Notes: generated by a model not told the origin, from the letters alone. A DNA stretch of 64,000 bases from Halobacteriales archaeon YIM A00010 (GCA_025041175.1 JAKCFJ010000001.1:2249526-2313525); one strand, 5' to 3'; shown: positions 34,620-43,582, counted from the stretch's first letter. Program-made: numbers and translations.

Positions 34620-35498
34620 CTACGCAGGATCGACATCGGGACTGACATCAACGTCGACCAGCGGCTCGTTCGTGATCGACATCTCGCCGCTCGCGCGGAT
34701 CGAGCCGTCGATGTGGGCCTGTTCGTGGAGGTCGAGATCGCCACAGCTCACGTCGCCCAGAATCTCCGCGCCTTCGGCGATCGTGACCGTTCCGTGGCGG
34801 GTGGTCACGTCGCCGTGGATGCGGGTTCCCTTCCCGAGGGTGATGCAGCGTTTCGTTCGGAGGCTCCCGAACACCTCGTTGTTCGCACCGATCTCTAAAG
34901 CTTCCGCCCGGATGTTGCCGTGCAACCGGCAGTCGTCACCGATCACGCCGCGGGTCGAGACGCGCCACGCGTCGTCGTTCACGCGCGATCCCCGCGGGAC
35001 GACGAGCGGTTCCGGCGCGTCCTCCTCCTCGTTCAACATTTCGGAGGCGACGTCTTGGGCAGCCTCCTCCTCACCGATCCGGAGCAAATGAGAGAGATAG
35101 ATGAACAGAAACACGATCGAGGGCATCGGATTCCGGATAACGATCCACCCGCTCGCTTCGAATCCCTCCTCGATGGTCACTTCATCACCGATGTCGAGAT
35201 CGCCCGAGACCATGAGCTGGCCCCCAACCTGTGCTCGCTCACCGATGTAGGCGTCGGCTCCGACCAGGACGTTTCCCTCGATCTCACACCACATGTCGAG
35301 TCGACAGTCCGCCGCGGACTCGATCGACCCACCGAAGACGGTGCGCTCACCGGCAATGACGGTTCGTCCTCGCACCCCGAACTCGACCGTGCTCTGTCCG
35401 CCGATGATCACGTCGCCATCGGTTACGAGGTCGTGTTCCTCGACCGTCGTTCCATCGGGAATGACGAGCCGGTCAAGCGCGTCGCCGCGAATCGACAC
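34620..35498 (-). CDS. Polymer-forming (bactofilin-like) beta-helix protein
   Basis: The 292-residue protein is built of hexapeptide-like turns, such as GDVIIGGQSTVEFGVRGRTV, GNVLVGADAYIGERAQVGG, LEIGANNEVFGSLRTKR and IAEGAEILGDVSCGDLDLHE, forming a right-handed beta-helix. A hydrophobic segment IVFLFIYLSHLLRIG (near residue 130) and an acidic loop interrupt the two helical halves. Haloarchaeal bactofilin-like proteins (halofilins) help maintain cell shape; this protein could belong to that group, but the central hydrophobic segment is unusual. It is a single gene. Confidence 0.7.
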   Translation of the reverse strand: MSIRGDALDRLVIPDGTTVEEHDLVTDGDVIIGGQSTVEFGVRGRTVIAGERTVFGGSIESAADCRLDMWCEIEGNVLVGADAYIGERAQVGGQLMVSGDLDIGDEVTIEEGFEASGWIVIRNPMPSIVFLFIYLSHLLRIGEEEAAQDVASEMLNEEEDAPEPLVVPRGSRVNDDAWRVSTRGVIGDDCRLHGNIRAEALEIGANNEVFGSLRTKRCITLGKGTRIHGDVTTRHGTVTIAEGAEILGDVSCGDLDLHEQAHIDGSIRASGEMSITNEPLVDVDVSPDVDPA

Positions 35499-35611
35499 GC
35501 CGTATGGTTACCACGACGGGGCTATAATCTCTTGGGACCGTCTGACGCGCGGCAGACACCGACGGAGACGCGAGCGACGATATTTTTATTTCGCCGCGAA
35601 TAACTCCTCGT

Positions 35612-35809
35612 ATGACCGTTCTTTCGTTCGACGAGCACGGCGTCGATGTCGTCTACCAGGGAACCGAATTCCGACTCGAACGCCAGCTCATCGAGGACGC
35701 GATCGAAAAATCGTATCCGAACGTCACCGACCACGAAGTGCTGAAGATCATCGAGGAAAACCCCGCGCTCGACGGCGAACCCCGGCGGATTCAGGACATC
35801 ATTCGGTAA
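35612..35809 (+). CDS. Small conserved haloarchaeal protein (DUF5800-like), 65 aa
   Basis: The protein MTVLSFDEHGVDVVYQGTEF continues with RLERQLIEDAIEKSYPNVTD and HEVLKIIEENPALDGEPRRI. It is highly acidic, soluble and of the same length as the haloarchaeal family I recall as DUF5800. The function is unknown. A TATA-like ATTTTTATTT is visible 30 bases upstream (35581-35590), giving a near-leaderless transcript. A short membrane-protein gene follows 75 bases later. Confidence 0.8.
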   Translation: MTVLSFDEHGVDVVYQGTEFRLERQLIEDAIEKSYPNVTDHEVLKIIEENPALDGEPRRIQDIIR

Positions 35810-35884
35810 TGGGCCAGGAGACCACCGATCGCGCCTGGCGTGGACACCAACAGGTCTATTGGACGAGCGATCCATGCGCAGGTA

Positions 35885-36037
35885 ATGAGCCAGTTTGAGC
35901 CGTTCGACGCGTCCGGGTTCGACCATCCATCGTGGCTGACCGCGCTCGGAACGGGTCTCGGGTACGGCGCCATCCTGCTCGTGGTATTCGTGGTGCTGTT
36001 CGTGCTCCCCTACGTGGTGTTCGCCGCGACGATCTGA
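35885..36037 (+). CDS. Small single-span membrane protein, 50 aa
   Basis: ATG 35885 starts MSQFEPFDASGFDHPSWLTA, followed by a hydrophobic helix, ILLVVFVVLFVLPYVVFAAT, to the C-terminus. One transmembrane span with a short cytoplasmic or external head is predicted. It converges on the Orc-like gene 22 bases away. No family or function is known to me. Confidence 0.65.
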   Translation: MSQFEPFDASGFDHPSWLTALGTGLGYGAILLVVFVVLFVLPYVVFAATI

Positions 36038-36059
36038 TCGGTGCAGCGCCGTTCGTTTC

Positions 36060-37226
36060 TCACTCGACTTCGAGATCGTACAGGTGTCGGAACGCCCGTG
36101 TCGGGAATCGTGGTTCGAGTCGGCTCGGCGGTCGTCCGATTGTGTTTCGATCGGCGTCGTTCGTGACCCGTTCGACGATACCCGTTTCAGCGAGCTCGTA
36201 CAGGAACCGCTTGACCGTCGCCCCGGACAGCTCCACCTCGGACGACGCCGCGATTGTCTCCGTCGTCGCACCGACGGACGCCCGCTGTGACTCGTCGAGA
36301 TCGACGAGTTCGCGCAGCACGGACTGGCGGCTGTCCGCCAGCGCCAGCACGCGAGCGAGCGACACCGACGGACGGGGGACAGCCGCCATTCCCGTCTGGA
36401 GAACCCGTTCGCTGATCCGCGACCGGTCGTGTTCGACCGCACCGACGGCCGCACCGAACAGCGCCGCGATCGCGTTGTGGGCGTTTCCCTCGGCCCACCC
36501 GCCGAGGCGGCGCAGTTGCTCGTGAGAAACGGCGCGCTGAGCAAGCCCATCGGAAGCCCGCTCGGTCAGGATGTCCACGAGCACGTGATCGTCGTAGGCT
36601 GGGATTTCGATGTGCTCGGGCGGAACGCTCTCTAGAGCTGTCGGCTCGCGGCGACCGATGGCGACCCACGACAGGCCATCGAACGGTGCCAACGCCGCCC
36701 CAAGCTCCGAGACGGCGTGCGTATCGGATTCGCCCACGTGGTCGACGGCGACGAGCACCCGGTTCTCCGCGAGGTGCTCGCCGAGCCGCGACCGGATCGC
36801 GTCCATTCCGACGCCGTGTTCGGGGACCGATTCCCCAACCACGCTGTCGAGAACCGTCTGGTGTAACCCGAACTCGCTCGTGGCCTGGCGTCCGTCCACG
36901 TAGACGAACGATGGCGTGCCCTCGGGATAGGTGCGAGTGGCCGTGTGGATCGCTGCCCGCGACCGGCGGAGCAGCCTGTCGAGCTGGGTGAACAGGGCGG
37001 TAACGACTGCCGATTTGCCCGATCCAGGCGGTCCCCAAACGTAGGCGTTCGGCGGGAGCGACCCGTCGAACACCGGATCAACGTGATCTAGCAACCGCTC
37101 CAACACAGGACCGCGACCGATCGGCTCCTCGACGTGGACGACCGGGCTGATGGCGTCGTAATCGAGGACGAGCTGCGCGGTCGTCCCCGAGCGTTGGCGG
37201 CGGCGGATTCGAGCTGTCAGATCCAT
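36060..37226 (-). CDS. Orc1/Cdc6-family AAA+ ATPase
   Basis: The 388-residue protein has an N-terminal arm, Walker A VWGPPGSGKSAVVT (GPPGSGKS at residues 65-72), a Walker-B-like LVAVDHVGESD, arginine-rich sensor regions and a C-terminal winged helix (SGATVKRFLYELAETGIVER). The order matches archaeal Orc1/Cdc6, which recognise replication origins. Walker B lacks the usual DE pair, having D-H instead, so ATP hydrolysis may be weak and the protein may be a divergent paralogue rather than the main initiator. I saw no origin repeats nearby. Confidence 0.8.
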   Translation of the reverse strand: MDLTARIRRRQRSGTTAQLVLDYDAISPVVHVEEPIGRGPVLERLLDHVDPVFDGSLPPNAYVWGPPGSGKSAVVTALFTQLDRLLRRSRAAIHTATRTYPEGTPSFVYVDGRQATSEFGLHQTVLDSVVGESVPEHGVGMDAIRSRLGEHLAENRVLVAVDHVGESDTHAVSELGAALAPFDGLSWVAIGRREPTALESVPPEHIEIPAYDDHVLVDILTERASDGLAQRAVSHEQLRRLGGWAEGNAHNAIAALFGAAVGAVEHDRSRISERVLQTGMAAVPRPSVSLARVLALADSRQSVLRELVDLDESQRASVGATTETIAASSEVELSGATVKRFLYELAETGIVERVTNDADRNTIGRPPSRLEPRFPTRAFRHLYDLEVE

Positions 37227-37412
37227 TGTGCTGAATGATACAGTGTGTGACTCGCCGGTTCGATTCGGAACGGGGAGTGCAACGAAACGGAACGGGACGA
37301 GTCAATCCGTGATGGACCGATCGAGGGAGGTGGGAATCGCAGGCTGTAGCCGAGACTACAGCAACGGGGCGTGAAAACCGCTTCGTCTCCGTCGCTGGAT
37401 GTCATCTCGGAG

Positions 37413-38540
37413 TCACACGGGCAGCCACGCGCCAGTGGAGAAGACGCCGAGGTAGTACAACGCGCCGATGAAAAACGTGTTGAGCGCGATTGCGGCGGCG
37501 GGTGGATCGAAGTGGGTGTCACTGTGGGCGTAGAAGACGCGCTGGATGACCTCCCCCGAAAGCGCACCGCTGACACCGAACACCGCAGCGATCGCCAGCG
37601 CCGGGACCGCCGCCATTCCAGTGGTCCCGCCGGCCAGTGCGACTGCTGCGGTCGACGCTGGCAGCGTGATGTGGTGGGTCACCGGAATCTGCTCGACGCC
37701 ACACGCCAAAAAGAGGAGTGTGGCGGCGCTGATGCCGAATCCGAGGAACGCGCTACCCGTGACGAGCACGAGATACCCACCCAACAGACCGACGACGAGA
37801 CCGAGCATCGCAACGTTGGCCCACCGGTACTGGTGGGGGAGCCACGGCTCGACGACCAACCGTTGTGAGACGTTCTCAGTCTCGTCCGCTCTCTCTCCGG
37901 TCGCTTCCTCCGTTTGTGCTCCGTCCGTCTGTGCCACGTCCATTCCCGAGCCGTCGGCAACGATTTCGCCGCCCTCGGCGGTCGTGTGCATTTCCTCCCG
38001 TTCGAACGGCGTCATGTCCCAAATGTTCTCGCTGCGGATGGAACCGATCAGCGGGTAGCCAAGGACCAGTCGGTGAGCGACGGCGGAGACGACGACGCCC
38101 ATTGCGATCGGATCCCACGGCATACCGAGACCCTCTGACGCCTGCCTGGCGACCATTCCGAACACCCCGAACAGCCCCCCGACGACGAGCACGTCGGGTT
38201 TCGTCCCGAGCGCGTGGGAGATGTTTTTCGCTTCGTGAAAATCGAAGCCGGTGTCCATATACCCCTTCTGCGCCGCGTAGGCGGCCGCAGCGGCCCCGCC
38301 GGCGAACGAGACGTGTGGCCCGAACACGGGACCGAACGCGATACTGCCCGTGATACCGATCGTGGGCTCGATTCCAGTCGCCTCTGCAACGACGTTCGCC
38401 GCCTCGCCGGCAATGACCATGATACCGGTGAAGGCAAAGGCCGGCAGCGCGCCCAGCGCCGCTCCGAACGCACCACCCGCAAAGGCGGCGAGCCACAGCT
38501 CGGGCTGGCCCAGCGCGTCGATGACCGCCTCGACGCCCAT
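37413..38540 (-). CDS. GlpX-like membrane protein next to glycerol kinase
   Basis: The 375-residue protein is strongly hydrophobic with about eight to ten predicted spans, rich in Gly and Ala (FAGGAFGAALGALPAFAFTG), and one acidic cytoplasmic loop (about residues 185-225). It begins two bases after the glpK stop. In Haloferax volcanii a putative glycerol facilitator gene, glpX, lies in the same position beside glpK, so I infer the same role; the name must not be confused with bacterial GlpX phosphatase. No aquaporin NPA motifs are visible. Confidence 0.65.
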   Translation of the reverse strand: MGVEAVIDALGQPELWLAAFAGGAFGAALGALPAFAFTGIMVIAGEAANVVAEATGIEPTIGITGSIAFGPVFGPHVSFAGGAAAAAYAAQKGYMDTGFDFHEAKNISHALGTKPDVLVVGGLFGVFGMVARQASEGLGMPWDPIAMGVVVSAVAHRLVLGYPLIGSIRSENIWDMTPFEREEMHTTAEGGEIVADGSGMDVAQTDGAQTEEATGERADETENVSQRLVVEPWLPHQYRWANVAMLGLVVGLLGGYLVLVTGSAFLGFGISAATLLFLACGVEQIPVTHHITLPASTAAVALAGGTTGMAAVPALAIAAVFGVSGALSGEVIQRVFYAHSDTHFDPPAAAIALNTFFIGALYYLGVFSTGAWLPV

Positions 38541-38542
38541 GA

Positions 38543-40081
38543 TCAGACATCACCCTCGCGGGCCCAATCGAGCGAGCGCTCGACGGCGTCGTTCCAACGG
38601 CTGTACATCGCGTCGGCCTTCTCGGTGTCCATCTCCGGGGTGAACTCCCGATCGACCTGCCAGTTGCTCCGAAGCTCGTCCAGATCGTCCCAGTAGCCCA
38701 CGGCAAGCCCGGCGGCGTACGCCGACCCGAGGGCGGTCGTCTCGTCCACCTCCGGCCGGACGATGGACGCCTCGATGATGTCGGCCTGCTGCTGGCAGAG
38801 GAAGTTGTTTTTCACCGCTCCACCGTCGACCTGCAGACTGGTGATTTCGATGTCGGCGTCGGCCTCCATCGCTTCCGCGACGTCCCGGGTTTGGAAGGCG
38901 ATCGACTCCAGCGCTGCCCGGACGATGTGGGCACGATTGGTCCCGCGGGTCAACCCGACGATCGTCCCGCGCGCCCGACCGTCCCAGTGGGGAGCGCCCA
39001 GCCCCGTGAACGCGGGCACCAGATACACGCCATCGGTCGACTCGACGCTGCGGGCGATCTCTTCGGTGTCGAGCGCATTGTCGATCAGATCCACGTCTTC
39101 GAGCCACTCGATCGCCGCACCTGTGATGAAGATCGATCCTTCGAGCGCGTACTGGACCGGCTCGCCCGAGCGCTGAAAGCCGATGGTCGTCAGCAAGCCG
39201 TGGTCGCTCTCGACGGCTTGCTCGCCGGTGTTGGCAAGGAAGAACGAACCCGTTCCGTAGGTGTTTTTCGCCTCCCCCGGGTCGAAACACGTCTGGCCGA
39301 ACAGCGCCGCCTGCTGATCACCAAACGCCCCTGCGACCGGGATTTCGGCGTCCAGAAAGCCATCGGGATCCGTGTAGCCGTAGTACTCCTCGTCGCTCGA
39401 TGGGCGAACCTCGGGCAACATCGCCCGCGGAACGCCGAACTCCTCGAGCAGTTCCTCGTCCCACGCGAGGTCGTGGATGTTGTACAACATCGTTCGGGAG
39501 GCGTTCGTCACCTCCGTGATGTGGTTGCCGGTGAGGTTCTGGATGAGCCACGAATCGATCGTTCCAAAGCGTATCTCGCCGTCTGCTGCGCGCTCGCGGA
39601 GATCTGCTGGCCGGGCGCGCTGGGTCTTGATGGGTTCTGCGTTGTCCAACAACCACTCCGCTTTCGTGGCCGAAAAGTACGCGTCCGCCTGCAGCCCCGT
39701 CTTCTCCCGGATCTCCTCGGCTTTGCCCGCCGCCTCTAGCTCCTCGATTCGACCGGTCGTCCGGCGATCCTGCCACACGATGGCGTTGTGGATCGGCCCG
39801 CCCGTGTCCCGATCCCACAACACCGTCGTCTCTCGCTGGTTCGTCACCCCGAGCGCCGCCAGCTGCTCCGTGTCGAGCCCTGCCTCCGCCAACGCCCTCG
39901 TAATGACCGTCTTCGTGTTCTCCCAGATCTCGATTGGATCGTGCTCGACCCATCCCGGCTCAGGGTAGATCTGCTCGTGTTTCTCGTACGCGCTGGCCAT
40001 CACCCGACCTGCGTGGTCGAACACCATGAACCGGGTTCCCGTCGTTCCCTGGTCGATCGCGCCGACGTAGGTGTCAGTCAT
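38543..40081 (-). CDS. glpK: Glycerol kinase
   Basis: The start at ATG 40081 (MTDTYVGAIDQGTTGTRFMV) gives 512 residues, the usual length. FGGY-kinase blocks are present: DQGTTGTRFMVFD (phosphate-1), the substrate-binding RETTVLWDRDTG and IVWQDRRT, the GAFGDQQAALFGQ loop, and ITSLQVDGGAVKNNFLCQQQ (adenosine site). It phosphorylates glycerol, the main carbon source for many haloarchaea. A TTGTTTA/TAAACAA inverted repeat (40113-40119 and 40141-40147) lies in the promoter region and may be an operator. It is followed by the GlpX-like gene. Confidence 0.97.
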   Translation of the reverse strand: MTDTYVGAIDQGTTGTRFMVFDHAGRVMASAYEKHEQIYPEPGWVEHDPIEIWENTKTVITRALAEAGLDTEQLAALGVTNQRETTVLWDRDTGGPIHNAIVWQDRRTTGRIEELEAAGKAEEIREKTGLQADAYFSATKAEWLLDNAEPIKTQRARPADLRERAADGEIRFGTIDSWLIQNLTGNHITEVTNASRTMLYNIHDLAWDEELLEEFGVPRAMLPEVRPSSDEEYYGYTDPDGFLDAEIPVAGAFGDQQAALFGQTCFDPGEAKNTYGTGSFFLANTGEQAVESDHGLLTTIGFQRSGEPVQYALEGSIFITGAAIEWLEDVDLIDNALDTEEIARSVESTDGVYLVPAFTGLGAPHWDGRARGTIVGLTRGTNRAHIVRAALESIAFQTRDVAEAMEADADIEITSLQVDGGAVKNNFLCQQQADIIEASIVRPEVDETTALGSAYAAGLAVGYWDDLDELRSNWQVDREFTPEMDTEKADAMYSRWNDAVERSLDWAREGDV

Positions 40082-40625
40082 CCGTGTTCCCCCCGTGGAA
40101 GCCGTGGTCGATTTGTTTATCCATGATTCCGATCTACTGGTAAACAATCGAGTCATTCATTATAAATCTACCGACGAGATTGCGTCGTCTACCCTGGAGC
40201 GGGGAGCAACGCGGTTCTACCCGGGGTTCAATACAGCTACAAACAGGAGTTTACTGCGGATGGGAAGAGAGAGATAAAGTAGGTGCTGTCGAGTGGGTGG
40301 TGTTCAGTCGATCATCGTCCGTAACACCGCCGGCTCGATGTAGCGCTCGAACACTGACTGTGAACCCTGGCATCCCCTGGTCCATGCCGTGAATCTGGTC
40401 CCGGTCGGGTGCTCGTATTTGAATGTATCGATAGTTCACAGGATATTCGGGGTACTGGGCTGCTTCAGGGTAGTTTCGTGGAAGGATCTATGATGTATAT
40501 ATTGTTAGTTGGTTGTTAAACGGCATGAACAGTAAGAACAGTGGTTTCAAGCAGAGCTTGAAGATTTTCAAGCACCCCAATACAAAGTACCCCTACGCCG
40601 TGGGGTGGTGTAGAGCCACATCATC
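40082..40625. other. Intergenic stretch between glpK and the toxin locus
   Basis: The left part is the glpK promoter. On the minus strand at 40304-40429 an open relic of about 42 codons reads TFKYEHPTGTRFTAWTRGCQ then SVFERYIEPAVLRTMID and TGA, preceded by a stop: a protein fragment without start. From 40480 GC drops; TATGATGTATATATTG (40489-40504) could be a promoter for the 40626 gene. CCCCTACGCCGTGGGG (40590-40605) is a small hairpin. No complete gene is present. Confidence 0.45.
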
Positions 40626-42851
40626 ATGCGTCGGATACGTCGCCTTGCGATCGTGTTGGTTGCTGTCGGGTTGGTAACGAGCGCCATCTACGCCACAGGA
40701 GCGTTTTCGAGTCTGAACACCTCTCGGGACGCGAACGTGAACGTCGCGGGGGATAAGGCGGGGTATCTTGGGCTTGCGCCAGGAGAGAACGGCGAGTACA
40801 CGACGTATCAGAACGGGAAGCTGCAGCTCCAGTTGAACGGCGCGCTCGGGGGTGAGGACGCGCCCCGCGGTGGCGGTGTCAACCACGGAGCCGAGACGAC
40901 GATCACCAGCGTCTTCACCATCACCAACCAGGGCGCGCAGTCGGTTGGCGTCTGGCTCGAGGATACCGGTGATCATATCGAGTTCGAGCGCGCGAGCGGG
41001 GGATCGCTCGAACAGAAAGGCAACGCCGTCGAACTTACGCCTGGTGACACTGTCCACGTCGGGCTGACCATCGACACCACCGAGACGGATGCCGACCAGC
41101 TCGACACCCAACTCATCATCAACGCTGACAGCGACGTGGAGGGCGTCTCGTCCCAGAAGGGATCCAGTCCCGGAAACGATGCCGGGCGGAACGGAGACGG
41201 ATCAGCAAGCGACTCTCAGACCGAGTCAAAGCAGTCCCACCAGAGTAACGAAAAGACAGAGAAGGATCAAAAGGACACGAACAACGATGGTGGTGGCGGA
41301 CTTTTAAGCGGTCTTTCGCATGCCGCTAATAACCCTGGAGAGACTCTTAATGACGCTGAGGAGGCGGTGAATGACTTCGTTCACGGTGTTAGCAAATCGG
41401 TGTGGAAAACTCTTAGTCCACTTGTTAAGAAAGCTGTAAAAGGTGGCCGTGATCTTTCCGATACTGCCCTGAAGATGGGGAACAAGCTCCTGAACAGTCC
41501 GGTTGATGTACTGAGAGAAGCCGCCGCCGGGCTCCTCTTTGGAGGTCTCGGTATGCCTGGTGGTGAATTTACTGCAAAAGAATCGAGCTCACCCTACTAC
41601 TTCCTGTCGTGGATGGGAAGCACGATCGTTCCTATCGTAGATATATTCACAGGGCTGCGTGACCTTGCCGACAGTGCAGCTCAGGGAAAGCTGATTAGCG
41701 CAGGGGTTGAGGTCGTTGGACTGATTCCAGCAGTTGGAAAAGGTGCTGATGTCGCCAAGTCGATCGGGATCGCTGAGACGTGGCTCGGCCCATTCGCATC
41801 GAAAGCGGACGAAGCGATGAAGATGCTCAATAAGGGGTATCTCTCAAAGCTTATGGGTGAGAATAAGAAAAAGCTGCTCGATAAATTCCCAGGTGGCTCA
41901 TCAGCATCTAAAACAGAGGAAATCTCTATGTCTGAAATGGATACATATATCAAATCGGGATACGATCCTGCACGGATCGACGATATGGTGACAAATGGGA
42001 AATTCACTAAATCTGATATCAATACACTTACTGGTAAAAATGCGAATCTCAAACGGGCACAGGCCCTTCAGAACAAGGGTGTCCCTGTGGAGGATATCCG
42101 ATATTACGTCAAAAACGATATCGATCTTCAGAAGGTCGATGAACTGAAAAACAAACAGTTCCCACAGAAATTCTCCCCGAAACAGACCCGAACGATCTTG
42201 AAGAATGACTACAGTCCCAAGCAGATCTCCCAGCTCAAAGGGCACCGATTCACAAACGATCAGATTACCACCTTCGCCAAGAAGGGCGTTGATCCAGATC
42301 GTCTAAAGAGTATGAAGGCTGATGGATGGAAAAACGATCAGATCACAACTCTCGTTAAGAACGACGTCAGCCAAAAACGCATAAAGAGTATGAAAGCTGA
42401 CGGGTGGGAAAATGATCAGATCACAACTCTCACTCGGAGGGGATCCGATTTCAAAGAGGCCAAAAAACTCAAACAAGACGGCCTAACTACCGACGATATT
42501 ACTGAGATATCGAAGAATCTAAACAGGAAGATTCCCGGGACAAACAAACATCTTCCATCAACTGGAAATCTCAAGAAGGTAAGGCAGCTTAAAGGGAAAG
42601 GATACAGCACAGACCAACTCAAATATCTCACCAAAAATAAGATTAGCCTATCTGGAGTGAAATATCTAGATAAATATGCCAGTAGAAATAGGATAATGGA
42701 CTATCTCAAGTTTCGGAAGGGAGTAGGACTCTACAGTAAATGCAGGGTTGTTGCTGGATGGAGGAATGGACACAAAAACAAGAACAATGATGTCCCACGC
42801 ATACCTGGATGCAGTGCTGAAGTTGACATCAATAGAACAATTTCGAAATAA
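40626..42851 (+). CDS. Secreted modular toxin precursor with C-terminal Cys-bracketed tip
   Basis: The 741-residue protein has a signal segment, RRIRRLAIVLVAVGLVTSAI, followed by a beta-sandwich domain to about residue 170 resembling haloarchaeal DUF1102/TasA-camelysin proteins. A low-complexity Ser/Lys/Asp linker covers about 175-225. A hydrophobic pre-toxin-like block, VEVVGLIPAVGKGADVAKSI, lies near 360-380, and a helical repeat region with 26-residue units spans about 440-690. The tip (residues 696-741) has two Cys (706, 729) around VVAGWRNGHKNKNNDVPRIP. Tip homologues recur as separate cassettes downstream with convergent small membrane genes. The GC content is well below the neighbours, implying transfer. 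Confidence 0.8.
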   Translation: MRRIRRLAIVLVAVGLVTSAIYATGAFSSLNTSRDANVNVAGDKAGYLGLAPGENGEYTTYQNGKLQLQLNGALGGEDAPRGGGVNHGAETTITSVFTITNQGAQSVGVWLEDTGDHIEFERASGGSLEQKGNAVELTPGDTVHVGLTIDTTETDADQLDTQLIINADSDVEGVSSQKGSSPGNDAGRNGDGSASDSQTESKQSHQSNEKTEKDQKDTNNDGGGGLLSGLSHAANNPGETLNDAEEAVNDFVHGVSKSVWKTLSPLVKKAVKGGRDLSDTALKMGNKLLNSPVDVLREAAAGLLFGGLGMPGGEFTAKESSSPYYFLSWMGSTIVPIVDIFTGLRDLADSAAQGKLISAGVEVVGLIPAVGKGADVAKSIGIAETWLGPFASKADEAMKMLNKGYLSKLMGENKKKLLDKFPGGSSASKTEEISMSEMDTYIKSGYDPARIDDMVTNGKFTKSDINTLTGKNANLKRAQALQNKGVPVEDIRYYVKNDIDLQKVDELKNKQFPQKFSPKQTRTILKNDYSPKQISQLKGHRFTNDQITTFAKKGVDPDRLKSMKADGWKNDQITTLVKNDVSQKRIKSMKADGWENDQITTLTRRGSDFKEAKKLKQDGLTTDDITEISKNLNRKIPGTNKHLPSTGNLKKVRQLKGKGYSTDQLKYLTKNKISLSGVKYLDKYASRNRIMDYLKFRKGVGLYSKCRVVAGWRNGHKNKNNDVPRIPGCSAEVDINRTISK
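42304..42459 (+). repeat. 78-bp tandem repeats within the toxin gene
   Basis: Two adjacent 78-base units encode SMKADGWKNDQITTLVKNDV and SMKADGWENDQITTLTRRGS; AAAGAG begins at 42305 and again at 42383. At protein level more divergent 22-26-residue units extend to both sides (for example GHRFTNDQITTFAKKGVDPD, GLTTDDITEISKNL, GYSTDQLKYLTKN). The motif is G-[FWY]-x2-D-[DQ]-I...K-N. The nearly identical pair shows recent duplication or recombination. Confidence 0.85.
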
Positions 42852-42913
42852 TTAACAATTGTCGGAGAAGCGATTCTCCAAGGCGATTGATCAAATATCA
42901 ACGCTGATTATCA

Positions 42914-43186
42914 TCATTCGTATAAACTCTCCCTATCATCATTTAAACAGCATAGCACCCAATCCTTCACCCGATAATATAAAATAAAAAATATACCTAA
43001 TAATACTATCCATAATAATTTGCCAGTCTCACCATAATTGACGATCCTCACAAGAAGATCAACATGAGCTATCACAGGCTTTACTACATATCCCATGAAG
43101 AGATAGTAAATAATAAATAAGGTAAGAGCTTCTATCTCTCGTTTAAATTTTCGTTTCCACCTTGCGAGCTGATGGCTATCAACCAT
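42914..43186 (-). CDS. Candidate immunity protein 1 (two-TM, 90 aa)
   Basis: The protein begins MVDSHQLARWKRKFKREIEA and then has two hydrophobic spans, LTLFIIYYLFMGYVVKPVIA and LWIVLLGIFFILYYRVKDWV, joined by a short loop. It lies on the opposite strand, convergent with the toxin gene, 62 bases from its stop. A paralogue (43575-43877) sits in the same position after the second tip cassette. The pairing of each tip with a small membrane gene is the reason to propose immunity; direct evidence is lacking. Confidence 0.65.
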   Translation of the reverse strand: MVDSHQLARWKRKFKREIEALTLFIIYYLFMGYVVKPVIAHVDLLVRIVNYGETGKLLWIVLLGIFFILYYRVKDWVLCCLNDDRESLYE

Positions 43187-43204
43187 TATATCATAAATAG
43201 TTCT

Positions 43205-43281
43205 TCTGAAAGGTTATAATGGTTGTTCTCTACTCCGAGGACAAGTATCGGTAATCTCGGAAAGGCCTACAAATTCAGCAG
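43205..43281 (+). repeat. Cassette boundary repeat, copy 1
   Basis: This 77-base stretch, from TCTGAAAGGTTATAATGGTT to AAATTCAGCAG, recurs at 43896-43972 without gaps (constant offset 691). It covers the promoter of immunity gene 1 on one strand and the 5' end of the second tip cassette on the other. The similarity continues into the immunity genes on its left. It marks the repeat period of the cassette array. Confidence 0.85.
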
Positions 43282-43582
43282 TAGGAGATTCTCCGGCGAC
43301 CAACTCACCTACATTGCCAAACATGGAGAAGAAACATATCCGAGATTCACACTCGAAAAGGCAGAACTCAAAGATGCAGGCTACAAGGCCGAGGATATCG
43401 CCTTCATCACCAAAAACGCGAAGGGTATAATGATGTCTCTCAAGGCACGGGAGAGAGTTGGATACTACAGTAAATGTGGGGTTGTTGCTGGATGGCGAAA
43501 TGGTCACCAAAACAAAAACGATGATGTCCCTCCTATACCAAGGTGTGATGAAGAGATTGATATCAATAGAACAATCATGTAG
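43223..43582 (+). CDS. Orphan C-terminal toxin tip cassette 2 (no ATG start)
   Basis: The frame opens with TTG at 43223 and has no ATG before residue 70. It encodes 119 residues: SIGNLGKAYKFSSRRFSGDQ resembles the main precursor around STGNLKKVRQLKGKGYSTDQ, followed by a repeat (LKDAGYKAEDIAFITKNAKG) and the tip YYSKCGVVAGWRNGHQNKND ... IPRCDEEIDINRTIM with Cys85 and Cys108. Lack of a normal start, signal or upstream export domain marks it as a silent donor for recombination into the full-length gene. Its 3' end overlaps immunity gene 2 by eight bases. Confidence 0.7.
   Translation: MFSTPRTSIGNLGKAYKFSSRRFSGDQLTYIAKHGEETYPRFTLEKAELKDAGYKAEDIAFITKNAKGIMMSLKARERVGYYSKCGVVAGWRNGHQNKNDDVPPIPRCDEEIDINRTIM

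Noticed and set aside
36060-37226. Replication origin next to the Orc-like gene
   Set aside because: I found no origin-recognition-type inverted repeats in the flanking 37227-37412 or 36038-36059 stretches, and the Walker B motif is atypical.
40251-40439. 62-codon minus-strand frame upstream of the toxin gene
   Set aside because: A neighbouring frame on the same strand (SVFERYIEPAVLRTMID) looks more protein-like, and it too lacks a start, so I list only a relic.
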